From the NCBI GenBank assembly GCA_947499735.1, contig CANMPP010000001.1, positions 930,001-994,000 on the forward strand: a DNA stretch of 64,000 nt, written 5' to 3'. This document shows, in pieces, positions 45,291-53,528 of the stretch; the first letter of the stretch is position 1; each line of letters opens with the position of its first letter. The stretch is from an uncultured Pelagimonas sp. (lineage in GTDB: Bacteria; Pseudomonadota; Alphaproteobacteria; Rhodobacterales; Rhodobacteraceae). A model generated the notes under the pieces. It was not told the DNA's origin, searched no databases, and saw only the letters and a list, made by a program, of their open reading frames with translations. Both the position numbers and the translations under genes were made by a program.

Positions 45291-46482
45291 TGCGTTTTGC
45301 CCTCCGTCGAATATTGGCCTGCACCACAAAGTAATCGATCAATGGTGCAAAGACGTTGCCGAAAAGAATTGCCAGCATCATGCCTTCAGGGAAGGCGGGG
45401 TTGATGACCCGGATCATCACAACCATGAAACCAATCAGTGCTCCGTAGATGTAGCGGCCGAGATTGGTGTGGGATGCAGAAACAGGTTCTGTAACCATAA
45501 AGACCAGACCAAACGCATAACCGCCCACGACGAAATGCCACCAGAATGGCATGCCAAACATTGGGTTCGTGTCAGATCCAATAACGTTCAAGAGCAGCGA
45601 AAAGCCGATCATGCCGCCAAGACAACCGACAACCAAACGCCAGTTGGCGATTTTGGTGATCAGCAAAAACGCCAGACCGATCAAACAAGCAAATGCGGAT
45701 GTTTCGCCGATGGACCCTTGGATCGCACCTAAGAAGGACGCGCCCCAGCTCATGCCGTTTGCCGCCAGTGCTTGGTAGCCTTCAGTTGCGCCAACGGATA
45801 GGGCCGTCGCGCCTGAAAAACCGTCAACTGCTGTCCAGATGGAATCACCTGACATTTGCGCAGGATAGGCAAAATACAGAAAGGCCCGTCCGGTCAGAGC
45901 AGGGTTGAGAAAGTTTTTGCCGGTGCCGCCAAAGACTTCTTTACCGATCACAACACCAAAGCTGATGCCAAGTGCCACCTGCCACAAAGGCGCAGTGGGG
46001 GGCATGATCAATGCGTAAAGCATCGATGTAACAAGGAAGCCTTCGTTGACTTCGTGGCCGCGGACCGTGGCAAACACCACTTCCCAGATACCGCCAACGA
46101 CCAAAGTCGTGATGTAGATCGGTAGGAAATACATCAAACCGTGCAGGAAACATGCGATGGGATTAGCAGGATTAAACCCGATACCCAAAGCGCTGATAAT
46201 ACCTGCACGCCATCCGGTTGGTTCCAGATGAACCAAGGCCATGTTGGCCTGATAGCCAACATTCCATAGTCCAAACAAGATACATGGGATCGTTGCAATG
46301 ACCACATAGGTCATGATCCGCTTCATATCGATGTATGAGCGCGCATGAGGCGCTGCCGTAGTGACCGTTTTCGGCGTATAGAGGAAACTTTCCACCATCT
46401 CATAGATGGGGAAAAGCTTCTCGTACTTACCGCCCTTTACAAAGTTCGGCTCGATACGGTCAAAGAAGTTGCGCAGACCCAA
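45283..46482 (-). CDS. nqrB: Na+-translocating NADH:quinone reductase subunit B
   Basis: Main membrane subunit and sodium channel, 399 residues with about ten helices. Covalent FMN site: Thr in GFSGATALSVGA. Conserved GKEVFGGTGKNFLNPALTGR and NGMSWGASFLGAIQGSIGET. Starts 3 bases after the nqrA stop. Confidence 0.97.
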   Translation of the reverse strand: MGLRNFFDRIEPNFVKGGKYEKLFPIYEMVESFLYTPKTVTTAAPHARSYIDMKRIMTYVVIATIPCILFGLWNVGYQANMALVHLEPTGWRAGIISALGIGFNPANPIACFLHGLMYFLPIYITTLVVGGIWEVVFATVRGHEVNEGFLVTSMLYALIMPPTAPLWQVALGISFGVVIGKEVFGGTGKNFLNPALTGRAFLYFAYPAQMSGDSIWTAVDGFSGATALSVGATEGYQALAANGMSWGASFLGAIQGSIGETSAFACLIGLAFLLITKIANWRLVVGCLGGMIGFSLLLNVIGSDTNPMFGMPFWWHFVVGGYAFGLVFMVTEPVSASHTNLGRYIYGALIGFMVVMIRVINPAFPEGMMLAILFGNVFAPLIDYFVVQANIRRRAKRNV

Positions 46483-46485
46483 GTC

Positions 46486-47829
46486 TCAGCCCTCCTTTTC
46501 AATTTTTCTGAGGCAGTCGCGCAGCGCCATGCCATATTCATATTTAGCCGGGCAGGCAAAGCCTACGAGACCGAGATCTTCTTCATCCAGTTCCAGCACG
46601 CCCAAAAGCTGCGCCTGATCTGTATCCATAACCAGAAGCGCACGAAGCAATTGGGTGGGCAGGTAATCCTGCGGCATCAATTGTTCGAATGTTCCTGTGG
46701 GAACCATTGCACGGCGTCCGCCGTTCAGGTTGGAAGACAGATCATACAGCTTTTTCGTAAACGCCGACCCAAGAACTGGCTGGAAAGCAAATTTACTTGC
46801 CATTGGCCGGATCCAGCCCATTGGGATCTGTTTGTGATCTTCTTCAATCACAGTGATCTGGCGTGCGTAGCGGCCCAGATAGGCCGTGGGCCCGTCTGCT
46901 AGGCTGCCGCTCAGAACAGAACCAGAAATCAGGCGAAGCGGCACTGATGTGTCGATTTCACCGTCTACCAATTCCGAAATAGACGCGCCTGCAATCGTGC
47001 GGACCAGTCCCGGGTTGGTGCATTTCGGCCCTGTGATGGCGATAATCCGAGAAGGATCATATATGCCGGTCTCAACCAAACGACCAATGGCAATCACATC
47101 GCTATAGCCGATGCTCCAAACCATTTTGTCAGATGTTGGCGCGCCCAAGAAGTGAATATGGGTGCCTGCCAGACCTGCAGGGTGTGGGCCGTCAAAATCA
47201 GCCACATCAACGCCAGCGACATCGCCACTTGGAATTGAGGTGCCCGTTTTGTGGCACAGCCATGTCTTGCCATCAGTCAAAGAAGCGATCGCTTCTAATC
47301 CTTTGGCAAAGGCATCTCCTGCATCTGCAATCGCAATCGCCGGATCAGCGGCAAGGGGTTCGCTGTCCATCGCAGTAACAAAGATTGCCGCCGGGCGCGA
47401 TGCCGGGTCGGGAACCTTTGAATATGGACGCGTCCTAAACGACGTCCAAAGGCCGGATGCGCAAAGACGCTCAACCAAACCTTCTGGTGTTGAGAGATCC
47501 CCAACTTGCGAGAAATCCACGGGATCGGCTGCTTCTGCATCGATCTCGATCTCCACGCTGATCAACACACGCCTTGCGCCGCGATTGACCGCTTTGACTT
47601 TGCCGGGGACCGGCGAAGTCATCATTACGTCAGGTGTATCTTTGTGAAAGAAGAGTGGGGAACCCACGCCTACAGTTTCACCTTCTTGAACAAGTAGTCT
47701 GGGTTTCAGGTCGACATAGTCAGATGCGACAACTGCCGCATGACTGATTTTGTTACCATCCCGAATCTCAGGAGCGGGTGCCCCTGTGATCGGTAAATCC
47801 AGACCTTTATTAAGCTTAAAGCTATTCAC
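46486..47829 (-). CDS. nqrA: Na+-translocating NADH:quinone reductase subunit A
   Basis: Soluble, cytoplasmic-side subunit, 447 residues, thought to help bind quinone. N-terminal FKLNKGLDLPITGAP and the lipoyl-like fold HAAVVASDYVDLKPRLLVQE; further motifs GIYDPSRIIAITGPKC and PMGWIRPMASKFAFQPVLGS. First gene of the nqr operon; 184 bases of divergent intergenic DNA separate it from apbE. Confidence 0.96.
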   Translation of the reverse strand: MNSFKLNKGLDLPITGAPAPEIRDGNKISHAAVVASDYVDLKPRLLVQEGETVGVGSPLFFHKDTPDVMMTSPVPGKVKAVNRGARRVLISVEIEIDAEAADPVDFSQVGDLSTPEGLVERLCASGLWTSFRTRPYSKVPDPASRPAAIFVTAMDSEPLAADPAIAIADAGDAFAKGLEAIASLTDGKTWLCHKTGTSIPSGDVAGVDVADFDGPHPAGLAGTHIHFLGAPTSDKMVWSIGYSDVIAIGRLVETGIYDPSRIIAITGPKCTNPGLVRTIAGASISELVDGEIDTSVPLRLISGSVLSGSLADGPTAYLGRYARQITVIEEDHKQIPMGWIRPMASKFAFQPVLGSAFTKKLYDLSSNLNGGRRAMVPTGTFEQLMPQDYLPTQLLRALLVMDTDQAQLLGVLELDEEDLGLVGFACPAKYEYGMALRDCLRKIEKEG

Positions 47830-48013
47830 GCCTCTGGCCTCCGGTAGTCATCAATTCTCCATATGCTACGTTTTTGCGTCAGCCTAAAGGGTAGAAATGT
47901 CGCTGAGGTTATTTTTGTGTTGAAACAGCCAGAAAAAGGGACGAAAAGCGTAACGGAATGTAAGGTATTTGCCTTGTATGAAAATTTTCCCGAAGCGGTA
48001 CGGAGCCAACTAC

Positions 48014-49042
48014 ATGACTTTCTCCCGGCGCAGCTTTGTCTTGATGTCGCTTTCTTCTTTGTCCCTCGCTGCGTGCAAACGCGGCGCGGCCCTTTTGGAT
48101 CTTGCTGGATCCACAATGGGTACAACATACAATGTTGTTGCCGTTGACCAAGGGAACCAGGTTGACAAAAAAGCTCTGCATCAAGCGATTGAAGCCAATC
48201 TGTCAAACGTAAATGCCTTGATGTCCAACTGGGACGCAGGTTCAGAAGTCTCGCGGTTTAACGCCTCAAGTGCTTCTGCCCCAATGGCTGTGTCTGCCGA
48301 ATTGGCAGAGCTGATTGGCGCTGCGAACGAAGTAAACGCATTAAGCCAAGGTCAATTTGACCTGACGCTGGGCCCAGTGATTGAAGCATGGGGCTTTGGC
48401 GCAAAGGGCGGTCATGCCAATATGCCAGCTCCTGCAGATCTTGCATCAGTTATGGAAACTGTCGGTCAGGATCGTCTGCTGACATTGGCCAATGGTCAGC
48501 TGTCTAAGGCGAACCCAGACACGCAAATCTACCTGTCTTCTATCGGCAAAGGTTTTGGTGTTGATCAGGTTGCTGACACGATGAAAGGGTTTGGAATCAA
48601 CGACTTCATGATTGAAATCGGTGGTGACCTATACGTGTCTGGACTGAACCCTGAAGGCACGCCTTGGCAGATCGGCATCGAATCTCCTGATGCGTTGAGC
48701 GCGCAGGCATACCGTGTGGCACAAGTGTCCAATCTGGGCATGGCGACATCTGGCGATTATCGCAACTATTTTGAAAAAGATGGTCAGCGCTATTCGCATA
48801 TCATTGATGCAAATACAGGCCGTCCGATCACGCACCAAACCGCTTCTGTAACGGTTTTGGCCGAAAACGCTATGCTCGCAGATGCTTGGGCAACAGGTTT
48901 GTTGGCACTGGGCGCGCAGCGTGGCCTGGAAATCGCCAATGATCTGAACCTCGCGGCAATGTTCATTGACCGTGACGCATCAGCAGGCGATTCTGGCTTT
49001 ACCGCATATAGCAGCACCGCTTTCGAGCAGCTGCAGGCGTGA
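48014..49042 (+). CDS. apbE: FAD:protein FMN transferase ApbE
   Basis: Attaches FMN covalently to Thr residues of NqrB and NqrC. 342 residues from the ATG eight bases after GGAG; a start at 47969 would add 15 residues before the lipoprotein signal MTFSRRSFVLMSLSSLSLAA-C. Motifs: DLAGSTMGTTYNVV, the NVNALMSNWDAGSEVSRFNA region, LSSIGKGFGVDQVAD, and the metal-binding MIEIGGDLY and ITHQTASVTV segments. Divergent from nqrA. Confidence 0.95.
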   Translation: MTFSRRSFVLMSLSSLSLAACKRGAALLDLAGSTMGTTYNVVAVDQGNQVDKKALHQAIEANLSNVNALMSNWDAGSEVSRFNASSASAPMAVSAELAELIGAANEVNALSQGQFDLTLGPVIEAWGFGAKGGHANMPAPADLASVMETVGQDRLLTLANGQLSKANPDTQIYLSSIGKGFGVDQVADTMKGFGINDFMIEIGGDLYVSGLNPEGTPWQIGIESPDALSAQAYRVAQVSNLGMATSGDYRNYFEKDGQRYSHIIDANTGRPITHQTASVTVLAENAMLADAWATGLLALGAQRGLEIANDLNLAAMFIDRDASAGDSGFTAYSSTAFEQLQA

Positions 49043-49053
49043 CATAATGAACA

Positions 49054-49082
49054 CATCTATGCCAATGTTTTTGGCATAGATG
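49054..49082 (+). repeat. Hairpin between apbE and nqrM
   Basis: CATCTATGCC pairs perfectly with GGCATAGATG across loop AATGTTTTT. No T-run follows, so it may be an mRNA processing or partial termination site. Confidence 0.5.
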
Positions 49083-49111
49083 ATGTTAGCTAGGCTTAAG
49101 GACGCTACGCA

Positions 49112-49342
49112 ATGATGACATTTGTTCTCGCATTTTCGTTTTTGTTGATCATCATGTTCGGCATGGCGGTCGGCGTAATGTTTGCGGGCAAGACCATCAA
49201 AGGCAGCTGTGGCGGATTGAATGCGATTGCTGATGCAGACCAATGTTTGGTTTGCAACAAGGATATCGATCCCAATAGCCCATTGAAAGAACGTCTTTTG
49301 TGCCCTCGGGCCAAGAAAATGGTCGAAGATATGGAGCCTTAG
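49112..49342 (+). CDS. nqrM: Na+-NQR maturation protein NqrM
   Basis: 76 residues. An N-terminal membrane helix (MMTFVLAFSFLLIIMFGMAV) and conserved Cys residues in GKTIKGSCGGLNAI and QCLVCNKD. NqrM is needed to insert iron between NqrD and NqrE. Following apbE, it completes the set required for a working NQR. Terminator downstream. Confidence 0.93.
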   Translation: MMTFVLAFSFLLIIMFGMAVGVMFAGKTIKGSCGGLNAIADADQCLVCNKDIDPNSPLKERLLCPRAKKMVEDMEP

Positions 49343-49368
49343 ATCGGCTGAAACGAACTGATAATCGA

Positions 49369-49397
49369 AAAAGGGCGCTTTTCAGCGCTCTTTTTTA
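49369..49397 (+). terminator. Terminator after nqrM
   Basis: AAAAAGGGCGCT/AGCGCTCTTTTTT stem with one GU pair and loop TTTC, followed by a run of T. Also suits the small convergent gene. Confidence 0.85.
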
Positions 49398-49435
49398 TTG
49401 AAAATTGTGCCGAAAAAAGTGGCGATTTTCTGCGT

Positions 49436-49609
49436 TTATCCCTCTGCCATGGGGACAACGCCCAAAATAAGCAGCCCAATAGCCGCAATCAGACCATACA
49501 TCCAAAGCTGCCAACGCGGTCCTTCGCGTTGCCAAGTCCTTCGATAATTGTAGCCTGACAGGCTGGCGGCCACGAAAATAAGGGTGGCGATAAGCGGGGT
49601 TAGGGTCAT
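49436..49609 (-). CDS. Small membrane protein, 57 residues
   Basis: Begins MTLTPLIATLIFVAASLSGY, then a charged loop (NYRRTWQREGPRWQ) and a second helix (LWMYGLIAAIGLLILGVVPM), ending MAEG. A GAGG ribosome site lies before the ATG. Two helices with a basic loop inside are consistent with an inner-membrane hairpin protein. Not recognised. Convergent with nqrM; divergent from the CBS gene. Confidence 0.65.
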   Translation of the reverse strand: MTLTPLIATLIFVAASLSGYNYRRTWQREGPRWQLWMYGLIAAIGLLILGVVPMAEG

Positions 49610-49706
49610 TTTTCAGCCTCTGCGGGAATTTTCTCGCGCTGTGTCTCGTTTGATGTACACTATGTCATATTACAAGAGTGAAATGGACAGCAAGGAGGAG
49701 GAGCCA

Positions 49707-50228
49707 ATGCCAAGTTCGTATCAATCCCCAAACAAAGGGAACTCTGCGGAAATGAGAGAACGCAGCCAATCTGCAAGAACCAATACTGCGAAAAGCAACA
49801 CCACGGTCGCGCAGGTGTTGGCACAAAAAGGCAGCGACATTTATTCTGTGCGCCCGCAGACAGCTTTGGAGGAGGTTGTCATTACTTTGCGGAACAAAAG
49901 AATCGGTGCGCTATTGGTGCGGGATGCAGATGGACGTTTGAAGGGGATTCTTTCTGAACGCGACATCGTTCGCAAATTGTCTGAGCAAGGAAAAAGTGGT
50001 TTGGCGCTAAAGGCCGAGGATGCCATGACGCGCTATGTGCAAACCTGCAATGTGGGCGATACGCTTTTGGTCGTTCTGCGCGCCATGTCTGATGGCCGTT
50101 TCCGGCATATGCCTGTTATGGAAGGCGATGAATTGGCGGGGCTTGTGACGATCGGGGATGTGGTCAGCCATAGATTGGAAGAGCTTGAGCATGAAGCATT
50201 GCAGCTGAAACAGCTTATCGTCGGGTGA
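49707..50228 (+). CDS. CBS-pair domain protein
   Basis: 173 residues from the ATG after AAGGAGGAGGAG, the best ribosome site around; the frame runs further upstream. The N-terminal 35 residues are polar and disordered. Two CBS motifs follow: VRPQTALEEVVITLRNKRIG with GILSERDIVRKLSEQG, and DTLLVVLRAMSDGRFRHMPV with LVTIGDVVSHRLEELE. CBS pairs usually bind adenine nucleotides and regulate a partner; none is adjacent, so the role is unknown. Terminator follows. Confidence 0.88.
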   Translation: MPSSYQSPNKGNSAEMRERSQSARTNTAKSNTTVAQVLAQKGSDIYSVRPQTALEEVVITLRNKRIGALLVRDADGRLKGILSERDIVRKLSEQGKSGLALKAEDAMTRYVQTCNVGDTLLVVLRAMSDGRFRHMPVMEGDELAGLVTIGDVVSHRLEELEHEALQLKQLIVG

Positions 50229-50313
50229 CCTGTTTAAATTCAATAGTCTAGCGCGCTTTGTTAGGCGGGCTCCGAACTTAGAAAAGCGCGAATTGCCCTG
50301 AATTTTATTGCGA

Positions 50314-50344
50314 AAACCCAGCGGTTTTAACGTTGGGTTTTTTT
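50314..50344 (+). terminator. Terminator after CBS protein
   Basis: AAAACCCAGCG/CGTTGGGTTTT stem with one GU pair and a short T-rich loop GTTTTAA, then TTTTT. Confidence 0.85.
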
Positions 50345-50408
50345 ATGTGATCTCCATTTGCCAAACTGGTTGGTTCAGTGTTTGATGCAGCCAACAGGAG
50401 GGTGCCCC

Positions 50409-51188
50409 ATGATTGAATATGATGCGATTGAATATTCGCTGACAGATGGCATAGCAAAGATCCGTTTGAACCGCCCGGATGTCATGAATGCATTGAACAC
50501 GCGCATGCGTGCTGAACTAAGTGACGCGTTGCTCCGTGCTGGGAAAGAGGCACGTGTTGTTGTTTTGTCTGGTGCCGGTAAATCTTTTTGCGCGGGCCAA
50601 GATTTGGGGGATGGCGGGGATGCTGCCAAGTTGAACTTGGAACGCGTTTTGCGTGATGAATATGTGCCGATGATGCGTGCCCTGATCGAATGTCCTGTGC
50701 CTACAATTTGTGCAGTACATGGGCCTGCGGCCGGTGCAGGGGCGAATCTGGCACTGGGGGCTGATGTCGTGATCGCGGGTGAAAGTGGGTATTTCACGCA
50801 GGCCTTCACACGTATTGGACTGATTCCCGATGCCGGTGGCACCTGGTTCCTGCCGCGCCAAATCGGGTTGGCCCGTGCCATGGGGGCGACATTATTTGCG
50901 GATAAAATCACCGCGGCGCAAGCTGCGGATTGGGGCATGATTTATGAATGTGTGCCTGATGACGCTTTGGAAGATCATGTTGCGCAGCGCGCCACGCATT
51001 TGGCGCAAGGCCCGACACAAGCCTATAAGCATTTGAAAGAGGCAATGCGCGCCAGTTTTGCCAATGGGATTGAAGAACAGCTCAACCTTGAGGCCAAGTT
51101 ACAGGGCAATTGTGGCAAAACCCGAGATTTCAAAGAAGGCGTCGTATCCTTCATGGAAAAACGCCCTCCGAAATTCGAAGGGCGTTGA
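50409..51188 (+). CDS. Enoyl-CoA hydratase/isomerase, PaaG-like
   Basis: 259 residues from the ATG after CAGGAGG. Crotonase fold: oxyanion-hole segments SGAGKSFCAGQDLGDGG and AVHGPAAGAGANLALGADVV; catalytic region FTRIGLIPDAGGTWFLPRQI. The Asp in PDAGGTW in place of a Glu matches PaaG, the ring-epoxide isomerase of phenylacetate breakdown, but no paa genes are nearby. It could be another isomerase. Terminator at its end. Confidence 0.85.
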   Translation: MIEYDAIEYSLTDGIAKIRLNRPDVMNALNTRMRAELSDALLRAGKEARVVVLSGAGKSFCAGQDLGDGGDAAKLNLERVLRDEYVPMMRALIECPVPTICAVHGPAAGAGANLALGADVVIAGESGYFTQAFTRIGLIPDAGGTWFLPRQIGLARAMGATLFADKITAAQAADWGMIYECVPDDALEDHVAQRATHLAQGPTQAYKHLKEAMRASFANGIEEQLNLEAKLQGNCGKTRDFKEGVVSFMEKRPPKFEGR

Positions 51189-51198
51189 AGTCATCATT

Positions 51199-51228
51199 AT
51201 AGGGTCGGTCGATCCGGCCCTATTTTTT
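51199..51228 (+). terminator. Terminator between PaaG-like gene and glutaredoxin
   Basis: ATAGGGTCGG/CCGGCCCTAT stem (one GU pair), loop TCGAT, then a T run. It serves the plus-strand gene and lies just beyond the stop of the minus-strand glutaredoxin. Confidence 0.85.
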
Positions 51229-51601
51229 ATGCGTTGGCTTCACGGATTTTGTCCGCGGCATCTTTGTCATAGGTGACGCCATTGTCGTCAAACAACGTGT
51301 CCAGCTCGGCCGACAGTGCCATTTCGGTGATGATGTCGCATCCACCGACAAATTCGCCTTTGACGTAAAGCTGTGGAATCGTCGGCCAGTCGGAATAATC
51401 TTTGATACCTTGACGTACATCGGCATCCGCCAGAACGTTGATGTCGGTATAATCAACACCCATATAGTTCAGCACACCGGCCACGCGTGAGGAAAACCCA
51501 CATTGCGGCATGGTTTTATTGCCCTTCATGAACAACACAACGTCATGTGCTTTCACGGTTTCATCGATACGGGCTTTTACATCTTCCAAAGCATCAGTCA
51601 T
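51227..51601 (-). CDS. grxD: Monothiol glutaredoxin, Grx4/GrxD family
   Basis: 124 residues from [12 protein letters not shown]; the annotated upstream frame is not coding. Active site [15 protein letters not shown] with a single Cys (CGFS type), plus glutathione-binding [24 protein letters not shown] glutaredoxins carry [2Fe-2S] clusters and pair with BolA, encoded 660 bases upstream on the same strand. The start overlaps the small membrane protein gene's end by a few bases. Confidence 0.94.
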   Translation of the reverse strand: MTDALEDVKARIDETVKAHDVVLFMKGNKTMPQCGFSSRVAGVLNYMGVDYTDINVLADADVRQGIKDYSDWPTIPQLYVKGEFVGGCDIITEMALSAELDTLFDDNGVTYDKDAADKIREANA

Positions 51602-51734
51602 CTTGCGTCTCCTGCAGCGCCGCGCGCCGTTTTCTGTCTTTGCGAATATAGGGCATCGTCGCGCCATATGTAAGCAGGATCACAAACACAAGTGCGGCAA
51701 TGACGGGCCAACTTTCTTTTAGATAGTAAATCAT
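51594..51734 (-). CDS. Small membrane protein, 46 residues
   Basis: [20 protein letters not shown] then a basic tail ending QETQDD. One helix with the basic part inside (positive-inside rule). A GAGGG ribosome site precedes the ATG. Its stop lies inside the grxD start region (8-base overlap), so translation is coupled to grxD. Not recognised. Confidence 0.65.
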   Translation of the reverse strand: MIYYLKESWPVIAALVFVILLTYGATMPYIRKDRKRRAALQETQDD

Positions 51735-51910
51735 CGCGCCCTCAACCAATCCTTACGTCGTTTCTGACGCATGACACGCCAGTGTCGACCGCCATATTTT
51801 AGCAACATATACCATTCGCAAACGAAACCGACGATAAAATAAACGAAATTGCAGGCGTACCAAATCGCCTTGATCAGTGCCGACAGTACGGCTCCCAAAA
51901 TTTCATCCAT
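51731..51910 (-). CDS. Small membrane protein, 59 residues
   Basis: Starts MDEILGAVLSALIKAIWYAC; a single hydrophobic region (residues 5-36) followed by a strongly basic C-terminal tail ([16 protein letters not shown]). It overlaps the next small gene by 4 bases (ATGA). Together they sit between the BolA-side genes and grxD. Not recognised. Confidence 0.62.
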   Translation of the reverse strand: MDEILGAVLSALIKAIWYACNFVYFIVGFVCEWYMLLKYGGRHWRVMRQKRRKDWLRAR

Positions 51911-51989
51911 TGATCACTGTTTCCAATGAGAAATGTGAAAATTATCTATTAGATCTATGGGGTAGTGTGGCTATAGGTGTGTCCCGCTC

Positions 51990-52259
51990 TTAGTAGCGAG
52001 ATCTGATTTTCGTGCGGGCTCTTCTTTCTTTTTGTTTCCGGCTAAGACGACGCTCTTCCTGTTGGCCCGTGACTTCGAACGCGTAATCGAGATCAGCTTG
52101 TTCCATATCATTGGGTGTGCGCGCGCCAATCTGTTTACGGATAGGCTGAGATTTTGACAGCGGCCGAGATCTGTTTGTTCCTCGTTTCGCGAACAGCACA
52201 AAAATGGCTATAGCGACGCATAAGGCACCAAGAACAATCAGTTTATTCTCAAGCGACAT
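51990..52259 (-). CDS. Small membrane-anchored protein, 89 residues
   Basis: An N-terminal helix (MSLENKLIVLGALCVAIAIF) then a soluble, charged part with PNDMEQADLDYAFEVTG and a terminal coiled, Arg/Lys-rich segment (RRLSRKQKERRARTKIR). It follows bolA by only 3 bases, suggesting one operon. Unknown function. Confidence 0.7.
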   Translation of the reverse strand: MSLENKLIVLGALCVAIAIFVLFAKRGTNRSRPLSKSQPIRKQIGARTPNDMEQADLDYAFEVTGQQEERRLSRKQKERRARTKIRSRY

Positions 52260-52262
52260 GGG

Positions 52263-52499
52263 TTACTCTGGCACCCGTGTGGTCAGCGCCAGAGCGTGCA
52301 ATTCGCCATCGGGCCCATCCATTTTGCCCTTCAGCGCCGCATAAACCATGCGCTGTTGCTGGACGCGATTTTTGCCGCGAAAGCTTTCATCGATAACCAG
52401 CGCAGACATGTGCACGCCGTCATCACCTGAGACCTCGATCTGTGCCTCGGGAAAGCTTTCACGGATAATGTCTTCGAGATCCTTGGAAAAAATTGGCAT
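52263..52499 (-). CDS. BolA/IbaG family protein
   Basis: 78 residues from the ATG of MPIFSKDLEDII. The BolA fold is visible: IRESFPEAQIEVSGDDGVHM with the ligand region and a conserved His in GELHALALTTRVPE, SFRGKNRVQQQRMVYAALKG in the middle. BolA proteins form [2Fe-2S] complexes with CGFS glutaredoxins such as the GrxD encoded downstream. Confidence 0.9.
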   Translation of the reverse strand: MPIFSKDLEDIIRESFPEAQIEVSGDDGVHMSALVIDESFRGKNRVQQQRMVYAALKGKMDGPDGELHALALTTRVPE

Positions 52500-52576
52500 A
52501 AGGCTGGTCCTTCTTTCTCTTTTCCTCAATTTAAGCCCGCAAAGGGGCAGGGACAAGATGAAAGCGTTCCCAAGTG

Positions 52577-53053
52577 TCAGTTGCCCCATTCTTCCTCTAG
52601 CAAACCCATGATCGCCAAATCTGTCATGGTACCGGTCGGGCGCTGCCAGTGGCGGCGCAACACGCCTTCATGTTTGAAGCCAGCCCGTTCATAGGCGCGA
52701 ATGGCGCGTGGGTTATCCGTTGCAACATCCAGCCAAAGACGTTGCGCACCCAGAATATTGAAGCCAAAGTCGATCAGATCGTTCAGAAACGCCTGCCCAT
52801 GACCGGATGATGGTTTATCAAGGGCCAATCGCACCAATAAGAGTGTCGCAGAGGGCAATCCGAAACCAGCGTAATAGCAAAACCCTTCGGGTTCTCCGTT
52901 TACTTCCCAGATGACCAATACCGACATAGGGTTGTCGATATAGGCCTGAAGTGTGGTGTCGTCATCATCGCTGATAAAGGGGCGATTTTCTTCGCGGGAT
53001 GCTATGCTGCGGATGAATGGGATATCATCCGGTGTGGCGAACCTGATCGTCAT
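52577..53053 (-). CDS. GNAT-family N-acetyltransferase (tandem copy 1)
   Basis: 158 residues from MTIRFATPDDIPFIRSI. Acetyl-CoA binding region near DKPSSGHGQAFLNDLIDFGF and the C-terminal WLDVATDNPRAIRAYERAGF, typical of RimJ/RimL-like enzymes. It overlaps the next GNAT gene by about 29 bases and clearly comes from a duplication. Substrate unknown. Confidence 0.87.
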   Translation of the reverse strand: MTIRFATPDDIPFIRSIASREENRPFISDDDDTTLQAYIDNPMSVLVIWEVNGEPEGFCYYAGFGLPSATLLLVRLALDKPSSGHGQAFLNDLIDFGFNILGAQRLWLDVATDNPRAIRAYERAGFKHEGVLRRHWQRPTGTMTDLAIMGLLEEEWGN

Positions 53054-53528
53054 TCTGTTTCCAATCATCACGCAAAAGGCCCATCATGAACAAATCCGTG
53101 CGCGAGCCATCTGCGCGTTTCCAGTGTTGTCGAAAAACACCTTCTTGTTGGAACCCCAGTTTTTCATATGCGCGTTTCGCCCGAGGGTTATCCGCAGCAA
53201 CACTGAGCCACAATCGAAAGGCGTTTAATGTCTGGAAACCGTACTCTGCCAAACTGGTTAAAAATTTACGACCATGTCCTGATGACGGGTTCACAAGCGC
53301 GAGAGTGTCCAGATAAACCCGATCAGATGGGTGATTGAGGCTGGTATATATGCAGAACCCCGCAGCCTGCCCAGCCTGTTCCCAAATCACCAATTCCGAA
53401 TTTGGATCCTCCATCGACGCGCGCAATGCATCTGCCGTGAGCGCGTCGATAAATCCATGATTATCCGGGTTTTGAGTGATCGAAAGGATGAATGGGATAT
53501 CATCAATTAGAGCTTGTCTGATGGTCAT
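53025..53528 (-). CDS. GNAT-family N-acetyltransferase (tandem copy 2)
   Basis: 167 residues, parallel to copy 1 throughout: [60 protein letters not shown]. It shares one base with the purL stop, so the pair is transcribed after purL. Substrate unknown. Confidence 0.87.
   Translation of the reverse strand: MTIRQALIDDIPFILSITQNPDNHGFIDALTADALRASMEDPNSELVIWEQAGQAAGFCIYTSLNHPSDRVYLDTLALVNPSSGHGRKFLTSLAEYGFQTLNAFRLWLSVAADNPRAKRAYEKLGFQQEGVFRQHWKRADGSRTDLFMMGLLRDDWKQNDDQVRHTG

Noticed and set aside
51161-51187. Hairpin at the end of the PaaG-like gene
   Set aside because: ACGCCCT/AGGGCGT pairing lies inside the coding end and lacks a T-run; the better terminator is at 51199.
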